In this document: positions 43,181-53,808 of the stretch, one piece after another | Layout: the number at the start of each line of letters is the position of its first letter | How positions within the stretch are numbered: the first letter of the stretch is position 1 | Origin: Gammaproteobacteria bacterium | Lineage (GTDB): Bacteria > Pseudomonadota > Gammaproteobacteria > Steroidobacterales > Steroidobacteraceae | Assembly (NCBI GenBank): GCA_005878835.1 | Contig: VBMV01000049.1 | Coordinates: 1-64,000 of the forward strand | Direction of reading: 5' to 3' | Length of the DNA: 64,000 bases | Translations under genes and position numbers: made by a program | The notes under the pieces: model-generated | Databases searched by the model: none | What the model saw: only the letters and a program-made list of their open reading frames with translations | Told to the model about the DNA's origin: nothing

Positions 43181-44901
43181 GGCTGCGGGTCGTGCGCCGC
43201 GCCCCTGGCGTGCAAGGCGCGCCGCTCGGCGGGGATCTGCATCCGGTGCTCGAGCGCGTGTACGCGGCGCGTGGCGTACGCTCGGCGGCGGATCTGGACA
43301 CCTCGCTCGCGCGGCTGCTGCCGGTGGGCACGCTCGAAGGCATTGCGGCGGCGGTGGACCTGCTGCTGCAGCACCGCACGGCCGGGCGCGTGCTGATCAT
43401 CGGAGATTTCGATGCCGACGGCGCGACCAGCAGCGCGCTGATGGTGCGCGCCCTGAGGAGCTTCGGGTTCGCGGTGGGCTTCCTGGTGCCCAACCGATTT
43501 CAGTTCGGTTATGGGCTCACCCCCGGAATCGTATCCCTGGCAGCGGCGCGCGCGCCGACGCTCATCGTCACGGTCGACAACGGCATCTCGAGCAACGCCG
43601 GTGTCGCCGCCGCGCGCGCGCGCGGGATCGACGTGCTGATCACCGATCATCATCTGCCGGGCGTGCTGCTCCCCGACGCCAACGTGATCGTCAACCCCAA
43701 CCTCGGGGGCAGCCGCTTCGGCAGCCGCGCACTCGCCGGAGTCGGGGTCGCGTTCTACGTCATGGCGGCGCTCGCACGCCGGCTCGAGCAGGCGGGGCTC
43801 CCCGCCACCGGCGGGGCGGCGCAGCTGCTCGACCTGGTGGCGCTCGGCACGGTCGCCGACCTGGTGCCGCTGGATGCCAACAACCGCGTGCTGGTCGCGC
43901 AGGGACTGAAGCGCATCCGTGCCGGCCGCTGTGTGGCCGGCATTCGTGCGCTGCTCGCCATCGCCGGCCGCCCGGCGCACGAGCTCACAGCAAGCGATCT
44001 CGCCTTCGGTGTGGCGCCGCGCCTGAACGCCGCCGGCCGTCTCGACGACATGAGCATCGGCATCCAGTGCCTGCTCGAGGATGATCTCGCCACCGCCGAG
44101 CCTCTCGCGGCGCGCCTCGATGAGCTCAACCGGGAGCGCCGCTCGATCGAAGCGCGCATGCAGCAGGTGGCACTCGGGGCGGTGCGCTGCCTGGCGGATC
44201 CCGGCCCCGGGGCGCTGCAGCGCAGCGGCGTATGCCTGTTCGATGAGAGCTGGCACCAGGGCGTGGTCGGGTTGGTCGCGAGCCGGGTGAAGGATCGCCT
44301 GCGCCGCCCGGTGATCGCCTTCGCGCTCGCAGATCGGGCGAGCCTGCGAGGCTCGGCGCGCTCGGTCGCGGGCATCCACATCCGCGACGTGCTCGACTCG
44401 ATCGCGACGCGCCACCCCGATCTCATCGAGCGCTTCGGCGGTCATGCCATGGCCGCGGGAGTCTCACTCGAGCGCGCCAAGCTCGATCGATTCGCACGCG
44501 CGTTCGACGAGGAGGTGGCCCGCTGGACGGCCGGCGCTCCCGCCGCCGACACGATCGAGACCGATGGCGAGCTCGCGCCGGCGGAGATCGCGCTCGATAC
44601 CGCCCAGGCCCTGCGGGCCGGCGGCCCGTGGGGCCAGGCTTTCCCCGAGCCGTGTTTCGACGGCCTGTTCAGCATCCGCAGCGCGCGCGTCATTGCCGAG
44701 CGGCACGTGAAGATGTGGGTGGAGGTGCCCGCGAGCGGTCGCGCCTTCGATGCGATGGCCTTCAACCACCTCGAGGAGGGTGCGCAGTTCGTGCCGCCCG
44801 CGGGCCTGGCACAGCTCGTGTACCGACTGGAAGTGAACGAGTACCAGGGCGAGCGGCGCCTGCAGCTGCTCATCGATCACCTGCTGCCCGCCGCTCGCTA
44901 A
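43177..44901 (+). CDS. recJ: Single-stranded-DNA-specific exonuclease RecJ
   Basis: 5'-3' exonuclease acting in RecF recombination and mismatch repair. It has 574 residues (577 in E. coli) from GTG 43177. DHH-family motifs are [23 protein letters not shown] and the DHH box LITDHHLPG. The DHHA1 motif [13 protein letters not shown] follows, then a C-terminal OB-like segment ([20 protein letters not shown]). Confidence 0.97.
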   Translation: MRLRVVRRAPGVQGAPLGGDLHPVLERVYAARGVRSAADLDTSLARLLPVGTLEGIAAAVDLLLQHRTAGRVLIIGDFDADGATSSALMVRALRSFGFAVGFLVPNRFQFGYGLTPGIVSLAAARAPTLIVTVDNGISSNAGVAAARARGIDVLITDHHLPGVLLPDANVIVNPNLGGSRFGSRALAGVGVAFYVMAALARRLEQAGLPATGGAAQLLDLVALGTVADLVPLDANNRVLVAQGLKRIRAGRCVAGIRALLAIAGRPAHELTASDLAFGVAPRLNAAGRLDDMSIGIQCLLEDDLATAEPLAARLDELNRERRSIEARMQQVALGAVRCLADPGPGALQRSGVCLFDESWHQGVVGLVASRVKDRLRRPVIAFALADRASLRGSARSVAGIHIRDVLDSIATRHPDLIERFGGHAMAAGVSLERAKLDRFARAFDEEVARWTAGAPAADTIETDGELAPAEIALDTAQALRAGGPWGQAFPEPCFDGLFSIRSARVIAERHVKMWVEVPASGRAFDAMAFNHLEEGAQFVPPAGLAQLVYRLEVNEYQGERRLQLLIDHLLPAAR

Positions 44902-44979
44902 GCTGCGCGCCGCGGTGTTAGCATGCCGCACTTTGGTGCACGCGCGCCGCGGTCCACGGGCGCCGCTACCAGGACCTCT

Positions 44980-46075
44980 ATGGAAGTCAATCAGCTCAAG
45001 CGCCAACTCAAGGATCTGGGTGAACGTATTACCTCGTTACGGGGGTTTCTTTGAGTACGACCGCAAGCGCGAGCGGCTCGAGGAAGTGGCGCGCGAGCTG
45101 GAGGATCCCGCCGTCTGGTCGACCCCGGCGCGGGCGCAGGAGCTCGGGCGCGAACGCGCCCGGCTGACGAGCGACGTCGGCGACCTCGACCGCGCCACCA
45201 AGGGTATCGGCGACGCCACCGAGCTGCTGGAACTGGCCGAGGCCGAGGGCGATGAGCGCGCCGCGCGCGACATCGAGCGCGACGCGCAGCGCCTCGAGGC
45301 CGAAGTGCGGCACCTGGAGCTGAAACGCATGTTCCGCGGCGAAATGGACTCGCACAGCGCGTTTCTCGACATCCAGGCGGGCGCCGGCGGCACCGAGGCG
45401 CAGGACTGGGCGCAGATGCTGCTGCGCATGTACCTGCGCTGGGGGGCGGCGCGCGGCTTCGCCTGCGAGGTGATCGATTCGAGTCCGGGCGAAGTGGCCG
45501 GCATCAAGAGCGCCACCGTGGAAGTGCAGGGCGAGTACGCCTACGGTTGGCTGCGCACCGAGACCGGCGTGCATCGCCTGGTGCGCAAGTCGCCATTCGA
45601 TTCCGGCAACCGCCGCCACACCTCGTTCGCATCCGTGTTCGTCTCGCCCGAGGTCGATGACGACATCCAGATCGAGATCAATCCCGCGGACCTGAAGGTG
45701 GACGTCTACCGCTCCTCGGGGGCGGGCGGGCAGCACGTCAACAAGACCGAGTCGGCGGTGCGCATCACCCATCTGCCCAGCGGCATCGTGGCTGCCTGCC
45801 AGAACGAGCGCAGCCAGCACAAGAACCGCTCCACCGCCATGAAGATGCTCAAGGCGAAGCTCTACGAGCTGGAGGTCAACAAGCGCAATGCCGCCGCCCG
45901 GGTGCTCGAGGATTCCAAGTCGGATGTGAGCTGGGGCAACCAGATCCGCTCGTATGTCCTCGACCAGTCGCGCATCAAGGACCTGCGTACCGGAGTGGAG
46001 GTGGGCAACACCGGCGCGGTGCTCGACGGCGATCTCGATCAGTTCATGGAAGCCTCGCTCAAGGCGGGCGTTTGA
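44980..46075 (+). CDS. prfB: Peptide chain release factor 2 (programmed +1 frameshift)
   Basis: RF2 recognises UGA and UAA stops. Translation starts at ATG 44980 ([18 protein letters not shown]) and runs 24 codons to CTT (45049-45051), where in-frame TGA (45052-45054) follows. Shifting +1 to GAG (45053) continues [16 protein letters not shown]. The joined product is 364 residues (365 in E. coli). It contains the stop-recognition tripeptide SPF ([13 protein letters not shown]) and the GGQ loop ([15 protein letters not shown]). The coding sequence is therefore 44980-45051 joined to 45053-46075. Confidence 0.97.
45040..45055 (+). promoter_or_regulatory. RF2 autoregulatory +1 frameshift site
   Basis: The sequence CGG GGG TTT CTT TGA G contains an internal Shine-Dalgarno-like GGGGG (41-45 of the 45000s), spaced as in E. 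coli from the slippery CTT and the in-frame TGA stop. When RF2 is scarce, ribosomes pause at UGA and slip +1 on CUU. The base after TGA is G; the classic site is CUU UGA C. Here the shifted codon is therefore GAG (Glu) and not GAC (Asp). Confidence 0.95.
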
Positions 46076-46079
46076 AGAC

Positions 46080-47603
<1,524 letters not shown>

Positions 47604-47607
47604 CCCA

Positions 47608-47622
47608 CGGGCACTTTGCCCG
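47608..47622. terminator. Small hairpin between convergent lysS and ygfZ
   Basis: CGGGCA (47608-47613) and TGCCCG (47617-47622) form a 6-bp perfect stem with a CTT loop in the 29-nt gap between two converging genes. There is no T run on either strand. A bidirectional end of transcription is plausible only from its position. Confidence 0.3.
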
Positions 47623-47632
47623 CGCGGGACCT

Positions 47633-48583
47633 TCAAGGGGGCAGGCAGTAGGGTAGCGCGAGCTGCTGCGCGTCGATCACCCGCGCGCGCTCGGCCTGCG
47701 GCTGCGGCCTGCCCGCGGCGCAGTCCTCGCCGGCGCAGGGCGCCACGGCGAGAAACTCGCAACGCCCGTCCGCAAGCGCCACGGCGTTCACGACCTTGAA
47801 TGCCCGGCCGTCGTTCAGCGCGCCCGTATCGCCGGGTTGCAGCCGCAGCGGGGTATGGCTCACGAAGCGCTGCAGGCGGCGCTTGACGCGCCCGCGGTAG
47901 TGAGCGCGTGCGATCACTTCCTGGCCGGTGTAGCAGCCCTTGTCGAAGGCGATCGCGCCCAGCACGTCGAGATTGAGCATCTGTGCCACGAACTCCTCGG
48001 AAGTCGCGGCGAAGACTTCGGGCTCGCCGGCGGCGACCGACAGACGTTGCCAGGCCTGCGGGGGCGCGGGTTCACAGTGCGGCGGCGCTCCGGCAGGCTG
48101 CGCAGCTGAAGCGGCAGCGAGCGGCGCGATGAGCAGCCAGCGCGGCGGTTGGGCGCCGATGCGCAGCGCGATCGAGTCGCCGCTGCGCGCGGTGGCGTTC
48201 AGGGCCTGCGGCAAGCCCGCGAACGGCGGCGGGGGCCCGGCCGGCGACTCGGGCGCCACCACACCCGTGACCTGCCAGCTCGCCGACACATCTGCCACGC
48301 TCACCTTCGCGCGCAGAATGAATTTCGCGAGCCGGCTCGCCGTGGGCGCGGCGAGCTCACGCGGCAGGATGGCCAGCACCTCGTGCGCCGTGGCCTGCAC
48401 CAGATGCAGCAGTGCGATCACGCGACCCTGCGGGTTGTGATAGCCGGCCAGCAGCGAGCGCTCCGGTCCGAGCAGCGCGACATCGTTCGACACCTGTCCC
48501 TGCAGGAACGACACCACGTCCGCGCCGCGCACGCACAGCACCCCGAGAGAGTCGAGCGGGACCGAATTCCATTCGCTGCACAT
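47633..48583 (-). CDS. ygfZ: Folate-binding tRNA-modifying/Fe-S repair protein YgfZ
   Basis: Tetrahydrofolate-dependent protein of the GcvT-like fold, linked in E. coli to maintenance of Fe-S enzymes such as MiaB. It has 316 residues (326 in E. coli). The signature KGCYTGQEVIARAHYRG is intact, with its key Cys, and LDSLGVLCVRGADVVSFLQGQVSNDV is the family N-terminal motif. It is divergent from sdhC. The frame is open upstream, but MCSEWNSV is the natural start. Confidence 0.93.
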   Translation of the reverse strand: MCSEWNSVPLDSLGVLCVRGADVVSFLQGQVSNDVALLGPERSLLAGYHNPQGRVIALLHLVQATAHEVLAILPRELAAPTASRLAKFILRAKVSVADVSASWQVTGVVAPESPAGPPPPFAGLPQALNATARSGDSIALRIGAQPPRWLLIAPLAAASAAQPAGAPPHCEPAPPQAWQRLSVAAGEPEVFAATSEEFVAQMLNLDVLGAIAFDKGCYTGQEVIARAHYRGRVKRRLQRFVSHTPLRLQPGDTGALNDGRAFKVVNAVALADGRCEFLAVAPCAGEDCAAGRPQPQAERARVIDAQQLALPYCLPP

Positions 48584-48815
48584 GGAGTTGACCGTTGTTT
48601 TCCCTTGGCTTTTACATGGCTGCCGGCTGCGAATTCTGTCAGACTTAATGGGTATGCCGACGCCGCATCGCAAGAACCCAGGCGCAGCTTTTTCCAACCC
48701 GCCCGCTGACCCTCCCGCCCCCGGCATCACAGCGCCGAGCGCAAGCGCGGCCGGCGACGCCAGCGCCCCACGGCCGCGCGAGCTCGCCCGCCCCGCGGGG
48801 CCTGATTTTTAGTCT
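48584..48815. promoter_or_regulatory. ygfZ/sdhC divergent intergenic region
   Basis: A 232-nt region between divergent starts. The best plus-strand match is TTGACC (48588-48593) with TTTACA 17 bp downstream, whose -10 is poor. The remaining sequence is Pro/Ala-codon-like and gives an open frame of 76 codons with no recognisable product. The sdh promoter should lie here, but I cannot place it with confidence. Confidence 0.3.
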
Positions 48816-49208
48816 ATGCCGCCGCGGCCGCTATCGCCTCACCTGTCGGTGTACCAGTTCAAGTACACCCTGACGACTTCCATCCTGAACCGCTGCACCG
48901 CGCTCGCACTGTCGGTGGGGCTGCTGCTGCTGGTGTACTGGCTCATGGCGGTGGCCAGCGGGGCGCACGCTCAGGCGCGCGCGGCGCGGTGGCTGTCGGG
49001 GCCGCTCATGAAGCCGGTGTATGCGGCTCTCATCATGGCGTTCTGCTATCACCTGGTCGCCGGCATCCGTCACCTCGTGTGGGACACCGGACGGGGACTG
49101 GAGCGCGCCCAGGCGCAGCGCAGCGCGTGGCTGGTGGTCGCCCTCAGCATCGCCCTCACGCTGCTCATCGGCTACTGCGCGTGGCTCGCCGGAGCGCGCG
49201 CCCCGTGA
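48816..49208 (+). CDS. sdhC: Succinate dehydrogenase cytochrome b556 subunit
   Basis: Membrane anchor of complex II. It is 130 residues. [17 protein letters not shown] and the haem-ligand His in [18 protein letters not shown] are family signatures. There are three membrane helices (about 27-50, 64-85, 103-127). First gene of sdhCDAB-sdhE, with a GTGA overlap to sdhD. Confidence 0.96.
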   Translation: MPPRPLSPHLSVYQFKYTLTTSILNRCTALALSVGLLLLVYWLMAVASGAHAQARAARWLSGPLMKPVYAALIMAFCYHLVAGIRHLVWDTGRGLERAQAQRSAWLVVALSIALTLLIGYCAWLAGARAP

Positions 49209-49591
49209 GCCTGCGCAGCCCCCTGGGCAAGGTGCTGGGCGTGGGCTCGGCGAAGTCCGGCGTGCAGCACTGGTGGGTGCAGCGCCTCACCGCGGTGGCG
49301 CTGGTGCCGCTGTCGGTCTGGTTCGTGGTGTCGCTCCTGTCGCTGCCGTCGTTCGACCATGCGACCGTGGTCGCCTGGATGAGCGGCAGCTGGACGGCGC
49401 TGCTGCTCATTCTCCTGGTGCTGACTTGCGCCTGGCACTCGCAGCTGGGTGTGCGCGTGGTGGTGGAGGACTATGTTCACGGCGCAGCGGCGCGGACCGT
49501 GACCCTCGTCAGCGTGCTGTTCGTGCATACGCTGATCGCGGCGGCCGGCGTGTTTGCCGTCCTCAAGGTGGCTTTTGGGGCGGCGCCATGA
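49205..49591 (+). CDS. sdhD: Succinate dehydrogenase hydrophobic anchor subunit
   Basis: Second membrane anchor of complex II. It has 128 residues from GTG 49205, overlapping the sdhC stop. It has the typical [21 protein letters not shown]-terminal motif, the haem-region His in [19 protein letters not shown] and three membrane helices. The stop overlaps the sdhA start (ATGA). The frame is open upstream within sdhC as a shadow. Confidence 0.95.
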   Translation: MSLRSPLGKVLGVGSAKSGVQHWWVQRLTAVALVPLSVWFVVSLLSLPSFDHATVVAWMSGSWTALLLILLVLTCAWHSQLGVRVVVEDYVHGAAARTVTLVSVLFVHTLIAAAGVFAVLKVAFGAAP

Positions 49592-51372
49592 GCGCCTACG
49601 AGTTCATCGATCACAGCTACGACGTCATCGTCGTCGGGGCGGGAGGCGCGGGCCTGCGCGCCACGCTGGGACTTGCCGCCAGCGGTCTGTCGACCGCCTG
49701 CATCAGCAAGCTCTTTCCGACGCGCAGCCACACCGTGGCTGCACAGGGCGGAATCAGCGCGGCGCTGGGCAACATGGGTGAGGACGACTGGCGCTGGCAC
49801 ATGTACGACACCGTCAAGGGCTCGGATTGGCTCGGCGACCAGGACGCGATCGAGCTGATGTGCAAGGAGGGCCCGGCGGCGGTGATCGAGCTGGAGCACT
49901 ACGGGGTGCCGTTCTCGCGCACCGAAGACGGCCGCATCTACCAGCGTCCCTTCGGCGGCATGACCACGCACTTCGGCAAGGGCGTCGCGCAGCGCACCTG
50001 CGCCGCGGCCGACCGCACCGGGCATGCGATGCTGCACGCGCTCTACCAGCAGTCGCTGCGCCACGCCGCGACCTTCTTCATCGAGTACTTTGCGATCGAT
50101 CTGATCATGGAGGATGGCGCGTGCCGCGGCGTGGTGGCGCTCGATCTTGGCGAGGGCACCTTGCACCGCTTCCGCGCGCACGTGACCATCCTCGCCACCG
50201 GCGGCTACGGGCGCACTTATTTCTCGTGCACCTCGGCGCACTCCTGCACCGGCGACGGCAACGCCATGGTGCTGCGCGCCGGGCTGCCGCTGCAGGACAT
50301 GGAGTTCGTGCAGTTTCACCCCACCGGCATCTACGGGGCGGGCTGCCTGATCACCGAAGGGGCGCGCGGCGAGGGCGGCTATCTCACCAACTCAAAGGGC
50401 GAGCGCTTCATGGAGCGCTACGCGCCCAACGCCAAGGATCTCGCCTCGCGCGACGTGGTGAGCCGGGCGATGACGGTGGAGATGCGCGAGGGGCGCGGTG
50501 TCGGCCCCGAGCACGATCACATCGCCCTGCACCTGGAGCACCTGGGGGAGGGCGTCATTCACGAGCGCCTGCCTGGAATCGCGGAAACGGCGCGCATATT
50601 CGCCGGCGTCGACGTCACCCGCGAGCCCATCCCGGTGCAGCCGACGGTGCACTACAACATGGGGGGCATCCCCTGCAACTACCGCGGCGAGGTGGTGCGG
50701 CCCAAGGATGGCGATCCGGACAGCGTCGTCCCCGGGCTCATGGCGGTGGGGGAAGCGGCCTGCGTGTCGGTGCACGGCGCCAATCGCTTAGGGTCCAACT
50801 CGCTGCTCGATCTGGTGATCTTCGGACGCGAGGCGGCGCGGCGCTGTGCCGAGACCGTCAAACCCGGCAGCCGCCACCGCCCCTGGGCCGCGGATGCCGG
50901 GCAGGCGGCGGTGGCGCGACTCGATCGGCTGCGCAACGCCAACGGGGCGCGCGCAACCGCCACGATCCGCCTGGAGATGCAGAAGGCCATGCAGCTGGAT
51001 GCGGCGGTATTTCGCAGCGGCGAGAGCCTGGCGCAGGGGATCCAGAGGATCGGGGCGACTTTCGCTTCCTTCGCCGACGTACGCATCACCGACCGCTCGC
51101 TCGTCTGGAACACCGACCTCATCGAGACGCTCGAGCTCGAGAACCTGCTGCTGCAGGCCACGGCCACCATCCACTCGGCGGCGAATCGCACCGAGAGCCG
51201 CGGCGCGCATGCCCGCGAGGATTTCCCGCAGCGCGACGACCGTAACTGGCTCAAGCACACCCTCGTGTGGGTCGAGGGGCCGCAGCGCGCCCGCTTCGAC
51301 TACCGCCCCGTGCATCTGCACACCCTGACGGGGGAGGTCGAGTCGATCCCGCCCAAGGCGCGCACCTACTGA
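49588..51372 (+). CDS. sdhA: Succinate dehydrogenase flavoprotein subunit
   Basis: Oxidises succinate to fumarate with covalent FAD. It has 594 residues (588 in E. coli) from ATG 49588. The FAD-binding GAGGAGLRA loop is present, along with the FAD-linked His in [19 protein letters not shown]. The active-site region ([24 protein letters not shown]) and the catalytic Arg region ([18 protein letters not shown]) follow. Confidence 0.98.
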   Translation: MSAYEFIDHSYDVIVVGAGGAGLRATLGLAASGLSTACISKLFPTRSHTVAAQGGISAALGNMGEDDWRWHMYDTVKGSDWLGDQDAIELMCKEGPAAVIELEHYGVPFSRTEDGRIYQRPFGGMTTHFGKGVAQRTCAAADRTGHAMLHALYQQSLRHAATFFIEYFAIDLIMEDGACRGVVALDLGEGTLHRFRAHVTILATGGYGRTYFSCTSAHSCTGDGNAMVLRAGLPLQDMEFVQFHPTGIYGAGCLITEGARGEGGYLTNSKGERFMERYAPNAKDLASRDVVSRAMTVEMREGRGVGPEHDHIALHLEHLGEGVIHERLPGIAETARIFAGVDVTREPIPVQPTVHYNMGGIPCNYRGEVVRPKDGDPDSVVPGLMAVGEAACVSVHGANRLGSNSLLDLVIFGREAARRCAETVKPGSRHRPWAADAGQAAVARLDRLRNANGARATATIRLEMQKAMQLDAAVFRSGESLAQGIQRIGATFASFADVRITDRSLVWNTDLIETLELENLLLQATATIHSAANRTESRGAHAREDFPQRDDRNWLKHTLVWVEGPQRARFDYRPVHLHTLTGEVESIPPKARTY

Positions 51373-51381
51373 AGGAGCGTT

Positions 51382-52164
51382 ATGGCCGAATTCCGCCTGC
51401 CTGCCAACTCGCGCATCATGAAGGGCGTCACGCACGCCGCGCCTCCCGGTACGCGCGCGGTGCGCACCGTGCGCATCTATCGCTTCAATCCGGACAGCGG
51501 CGCAAATCCGCGCCTGGACACCTTCGAGCTCGACGCCCGCAGCTGCGGTCCGATGGTGCTCGATACGCTGATCCTGATCAAAGCCAACGTCGACTCCTCG
51601 CTCACGTTCCGCCGCTCGTGCCGCGAGGGCATCTGCGGCTCGTGCGCCATGAACATCAACGGCGTCAACCGCCTCGCCTGCACCACCGCCACGCGCGACC
51701 TGGCCCCCGAGATCCGCATCTACCCGCTCCCGGCTCTGCCGGTGGTGAAGGACCTGGTTCCGGACCTCAGCAACTTCTACGCGCAGTACGCCTCCGTGAA
51801 GCCCTGGCTGCAGACGCGCACACCGGTGCCGGCGGATCGCGAGCGGCTGCAATCCAAAGAGGAGCAGGAGCGGATCGACCGCCCCGCGGCGTGCATCCTG
51901 TGCGCCTGCTGCTCGACCGCCTGCCCGAGCTACTGGTGGAACAGCGAGCGCTTCCTGGGTCCTGCGGCACTGCTCGCCGCCTACCGTTGGATCATCGACA
52001 GCCGCGACGAGGCGGGCGGGGAGCGGCTGGATGAGCTCGAAGACCCCTTCCGGCTCTACCGCTGCCACACGATCGGAAACTGCACCGACGTGTGCCCGAA
52101 GGACCTGAACCCCGCCCGGGCGATCGCCGAGATCAAGAAGATGCTGCTCGAGCGGCACAGCTGA
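51382..52164 (+). CDS. sdhB: Succinate dehydrogenase iron-sulfur subunit
   Basis: Carries electrons from FAD to quinone through three Fe-S clusters. It is 260 residues (238 in E. coli), with about 20 extra N-terminal residues. The [2Fe-2S] ligands lie in [22 protein letters not shown]. Those for [4Fe-4S] and [3Fe-4S] lie in [15 protein letters not shown] and [23 protein letters not shown] precedes the ATG. Confidence 0.98.
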   Translation: MAEFRLPANSRIMKGVTHAAPPGTRAVRTVRIYRFNPDSGANPRLDTFELDARSCGPMVLDTLILIKANVDSSLTFRRSCREGICGSCAMNINGVNRLACTTATRDLAPEIRIYPLPALPVVKDLVPDLSNFYAQYASVKPWLQTRTPVPADRERLQSKEEQERIDRPAACILCACCSTACPSYWWNSERFLGPAALLAAYRWIIDSRDEAGGERLDELEDPFRLYRCHTIGNCTDVCPKDLNPARAIAEIKKMLLERHS

Positions 52165-52166
52165 AC

Positions 52167-52562
52167 GTGAGCGCCCCGAGCCACCCGCAGCCAACCCCCG
52201 CCGGGGCGCTGGACGCCCAGGCGCGGCGCCTGCTGTGGCGCTGCCGCCGCGGAATGAAGGAGCTGGATGTGATGCTCGAGCGTTTCGCGCGCGAGGCTCT
52301 CCCGTGGGCCTCGCCGCAGGAGCGCGGGGCACTCGAAGAGCTGCTCTCGCTCCCAGACCCCCTGCTGGCGGGGTACCTGCTGGGTGAAAGCACCCCGCCG
52401 CAGCCCCAATTGGCGCGCCTGGCGGGGGCGATCCGGACTTATGTCGCTATGCAACGCGGGTCGGCGCTATTCTCACGACCGCAACCGGCAATCCCGCCGA
52501 CGCATGCTGAACTTTCAGGTGAGGTCACAGTCTACTCAGCGCACGGCACCGCGGCCCTCTGA
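52167..52562 (+). CDS. sdhE: Succinate dehydrogenase assembly factor SdhE
   Basis: Promotes covalent FAD attachment to SdhA. It has 131 residues from GTG 52167, 2 nt after sdhB. The core RRLLWRCRRGMKELDVMLERF holds the RGMKELD motif, and LLSLPDPLLAGYLLGE closes the fold. It is longer than E. coli SdhE (88), with extra N-terminal and C-terminal residues. The C-terminal ~20 codons overlap a sigma-E-type promoter for rpoE, which may explain their low conservation. Confidence 0.88.
   Translation: MSAPSHPQPTPAGALDAQARRLLWRCRRGMKELDVMLERFAREALPWASPQERGALEELLSLPDPLLAGYLLGESTPPQPQLARLAGAIRTYVAMQRGSALFSRPQPAIPPTHAELSGEVTVYSAHGTAAL
52509..52535 (+). promoter_or_regulatory. Sigma-E-type promoter for rpoE
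   Basis: GAACTT (52509-52514) and TCTAC (52531-52535) are separated by 16 bp. This is close to the sigma-E consensus (GGAACTT, 16 bp, TCTGA/TCTAA). The start would be near 52541, about 42 nt before the rpoE ATG. It lies within the 3' end of sdhE. Autoregulation of rpoE by sigma-E is established in E. coli; here it is inferred from sequence. Confidence 0.75.
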
Positions 52563-52582
52563 GCGGGATATAGAGGGGGCGC

Positions 52583-53188
52583 ATGAGCGCCGATGCAAGT
52601 GATCTGAGCCTGGTACGCCGCGTGCAGCGCGGGGACAAGGGGGCATTCGATGCGCTGGTGCTCAAGTACCAGCACAAACTCGTCAAGCTGGTCATGCGCT
52701 ATGTGCGTAACCCGGCGGAAGCAGAGGATATCGCCCAGGAAGCCTTCATCAAGGCTTACCGAGCCCTGCCGCAGTTTCGCGGCGACAGCGCCTTCTACAC
52801 CTGGCTGTATCGCATAGCTATCAACACCGCCAAGAACGCCGTGGTCTCCCGTGACCGTAGCCCCATTGAGTATGATCTGGACCGCAACACCGAAGAGTCT
52901 TACGACATGCAAGGCCGGATGAAAGATTCCGAGACCCCCGAGGGTCTGGTGCTGACGGAGGAGATCCGCTCCACCGTCAACGCGGCGATTGATGCCCTGC
53001 CCGAGGACCTGCGCACCGCCATCGTGCTGCGCGAGCTCGAGGGGCTTTCTTACGAGGAGATCGCGGCGGCCATGGCCTGCCCCGTGGGGACCGTGCGCTC
53101 GCGCATCTTCAGAGCGCGCGAGGCCATCGACCGCCGCCTGCGGGAGGTGTTCGAGGGTGGCCTGGGACGCGCGGAGGAGCTCGGATGA
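52583..53188 (+). CDS. rpoE: RNA polymerase sigma factor RpoE (sigma-E / AlgU type)
   Basis: ECF sigma factor for envelope stress. It is 201 residues (191 in E. coli). Region 2 includes NPAEAEDIAQEAFIKAYRAL and GDSAFYTWLYRIAINTAKN. Region 4 is LPEDLRTAIVLRELEGLSYEEIA followed by the helix-turn-helix MACPVGTVRSRIFRARE. The overlap with rseA (ATGA) and GAGGGGG upstream of the ATG fit an autoregulated rpoE-rseA-rseB operon. Confidence 0.97.
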   Translation: MSADASDLSLVRRVQRGDKGAFDALVLKYQHKLVKLVMRYVRNPAEAEDIAQEAFIKAYRALPQFRGDSAFYTWLYRIAINTAKNAVVSRDRSPIEYDLDRNTEESYDMQGRMKDSETPEGLVLTEEIRSTVNAAIDALPEDLRTAIVLRELEGLSYEEIAAAMACPVGTVRSRIFRAREAIDRRLREVFEGGLGRAEELG

Positions 53189-53808
53189 ACGAGGAACTGG
53201 ACAGCCAGTTATCGGCCATGTTCGACGACGAGCTGGCGCCGGCGGAGTGCGAGCTGCTCGCCCGGCGCCTGTCGCGCGATGAGCAACTGAAGGCCCGCTG
53301 GGGTCGTTATGCAGTGATCGGGGCGGCGATCCGTTCCGAGCGCGGCGTGCTCGACGCCGCACTCGCCGGCCGCGTGAGTGCCGTCATCCTGGCCGAGCCG
53401 GCGCTGGCTGCGGCGCAGGGTGCACGCCGCGCGCCGGCGCGCTGGTGGCAGCCGCTGGCCGGGGCCGCGGTCGCCGTAGGGGTCGCGGTGGGCTCGGTTC
53501 TGTGGTTGCGCGCCCAGGCCCCGTTTACCGCAGCGCCCCCGAGCGCGCACCTGACCGCGACAGTGAGCGTGCCGGCCGCAGCGGTGTTGTCCGCCGCCGC
53601 CGCGGGCGCGGCTGACAGCTATGTCGTGCCACGCGCGCCCGCGGTGCGCGCCATGGTGCCGAGCACCGAGCTCGCCAACTACGTCGTGGCGCACAGCGTG
53701 TTTTCCTCCCCCGTCGGGCGCCGCAATCTGCTGTCGGCCTTCATGGCCAGCGAATCGGGCACCGCCGCCGAGGAACCACCGGTCGAGCCCGAAGGCAATG
53801 TCCGCTAG
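53185..53808 (+). CDS. rseA: Anti-sigma-E factor RseA (MucA)
   Basis: Membrane protein that sequesters RpoE and is cut by DegS and then RseP. It is 207 residues (216 in E. coli). The N-terminal cytoplasmic anti-sigma domain is NEELDSQLSAMFDDELAPAECELLARRL. A single membrane helix covers about residues 93-110 (AGAAVAVGVAVGSVLWL). The periplasmic Ala-rich domain has a conserved-looking tail (PSTELANYVVAHSVFSSPVG). It overlaps rseB by 11 nt. Confidence 0.94.
   Translation: MNEELDSQLSAMFDDELAPAECELLARRLSRDEQLKARWGRYAVIGAAIRSERGVLDAALAGRVSAVILAEPALAAAQGARRAPARWWQPLAGAAVAVGVAVGSVLWLRAQAPFTAAPPSAHLTATVSVPAAAVLSAAAAGAADSYVVPRAPAVRAMVPSTELANYVVAHSVFSSPVGRRNLLSAFMASESGTAAEEPPVEPEGNVR

Noticed and set aside
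45052-45054. Frameshift mutation or pseudogene in prfB
   Set aside because: The interrupting TGA is the known autoregulatory recoding site, with slippery CTT and upstream GGGGG; the joined product has the normal RF2 length and motifs.
48582-48812. 76-codon open frame between ygfZ and sdhC
   Set aside because: Starts inside the ygfZ start region and has a Pro/Ala/Arg-rich composition with no recognisable feature; more likely promoter and leader sequence.
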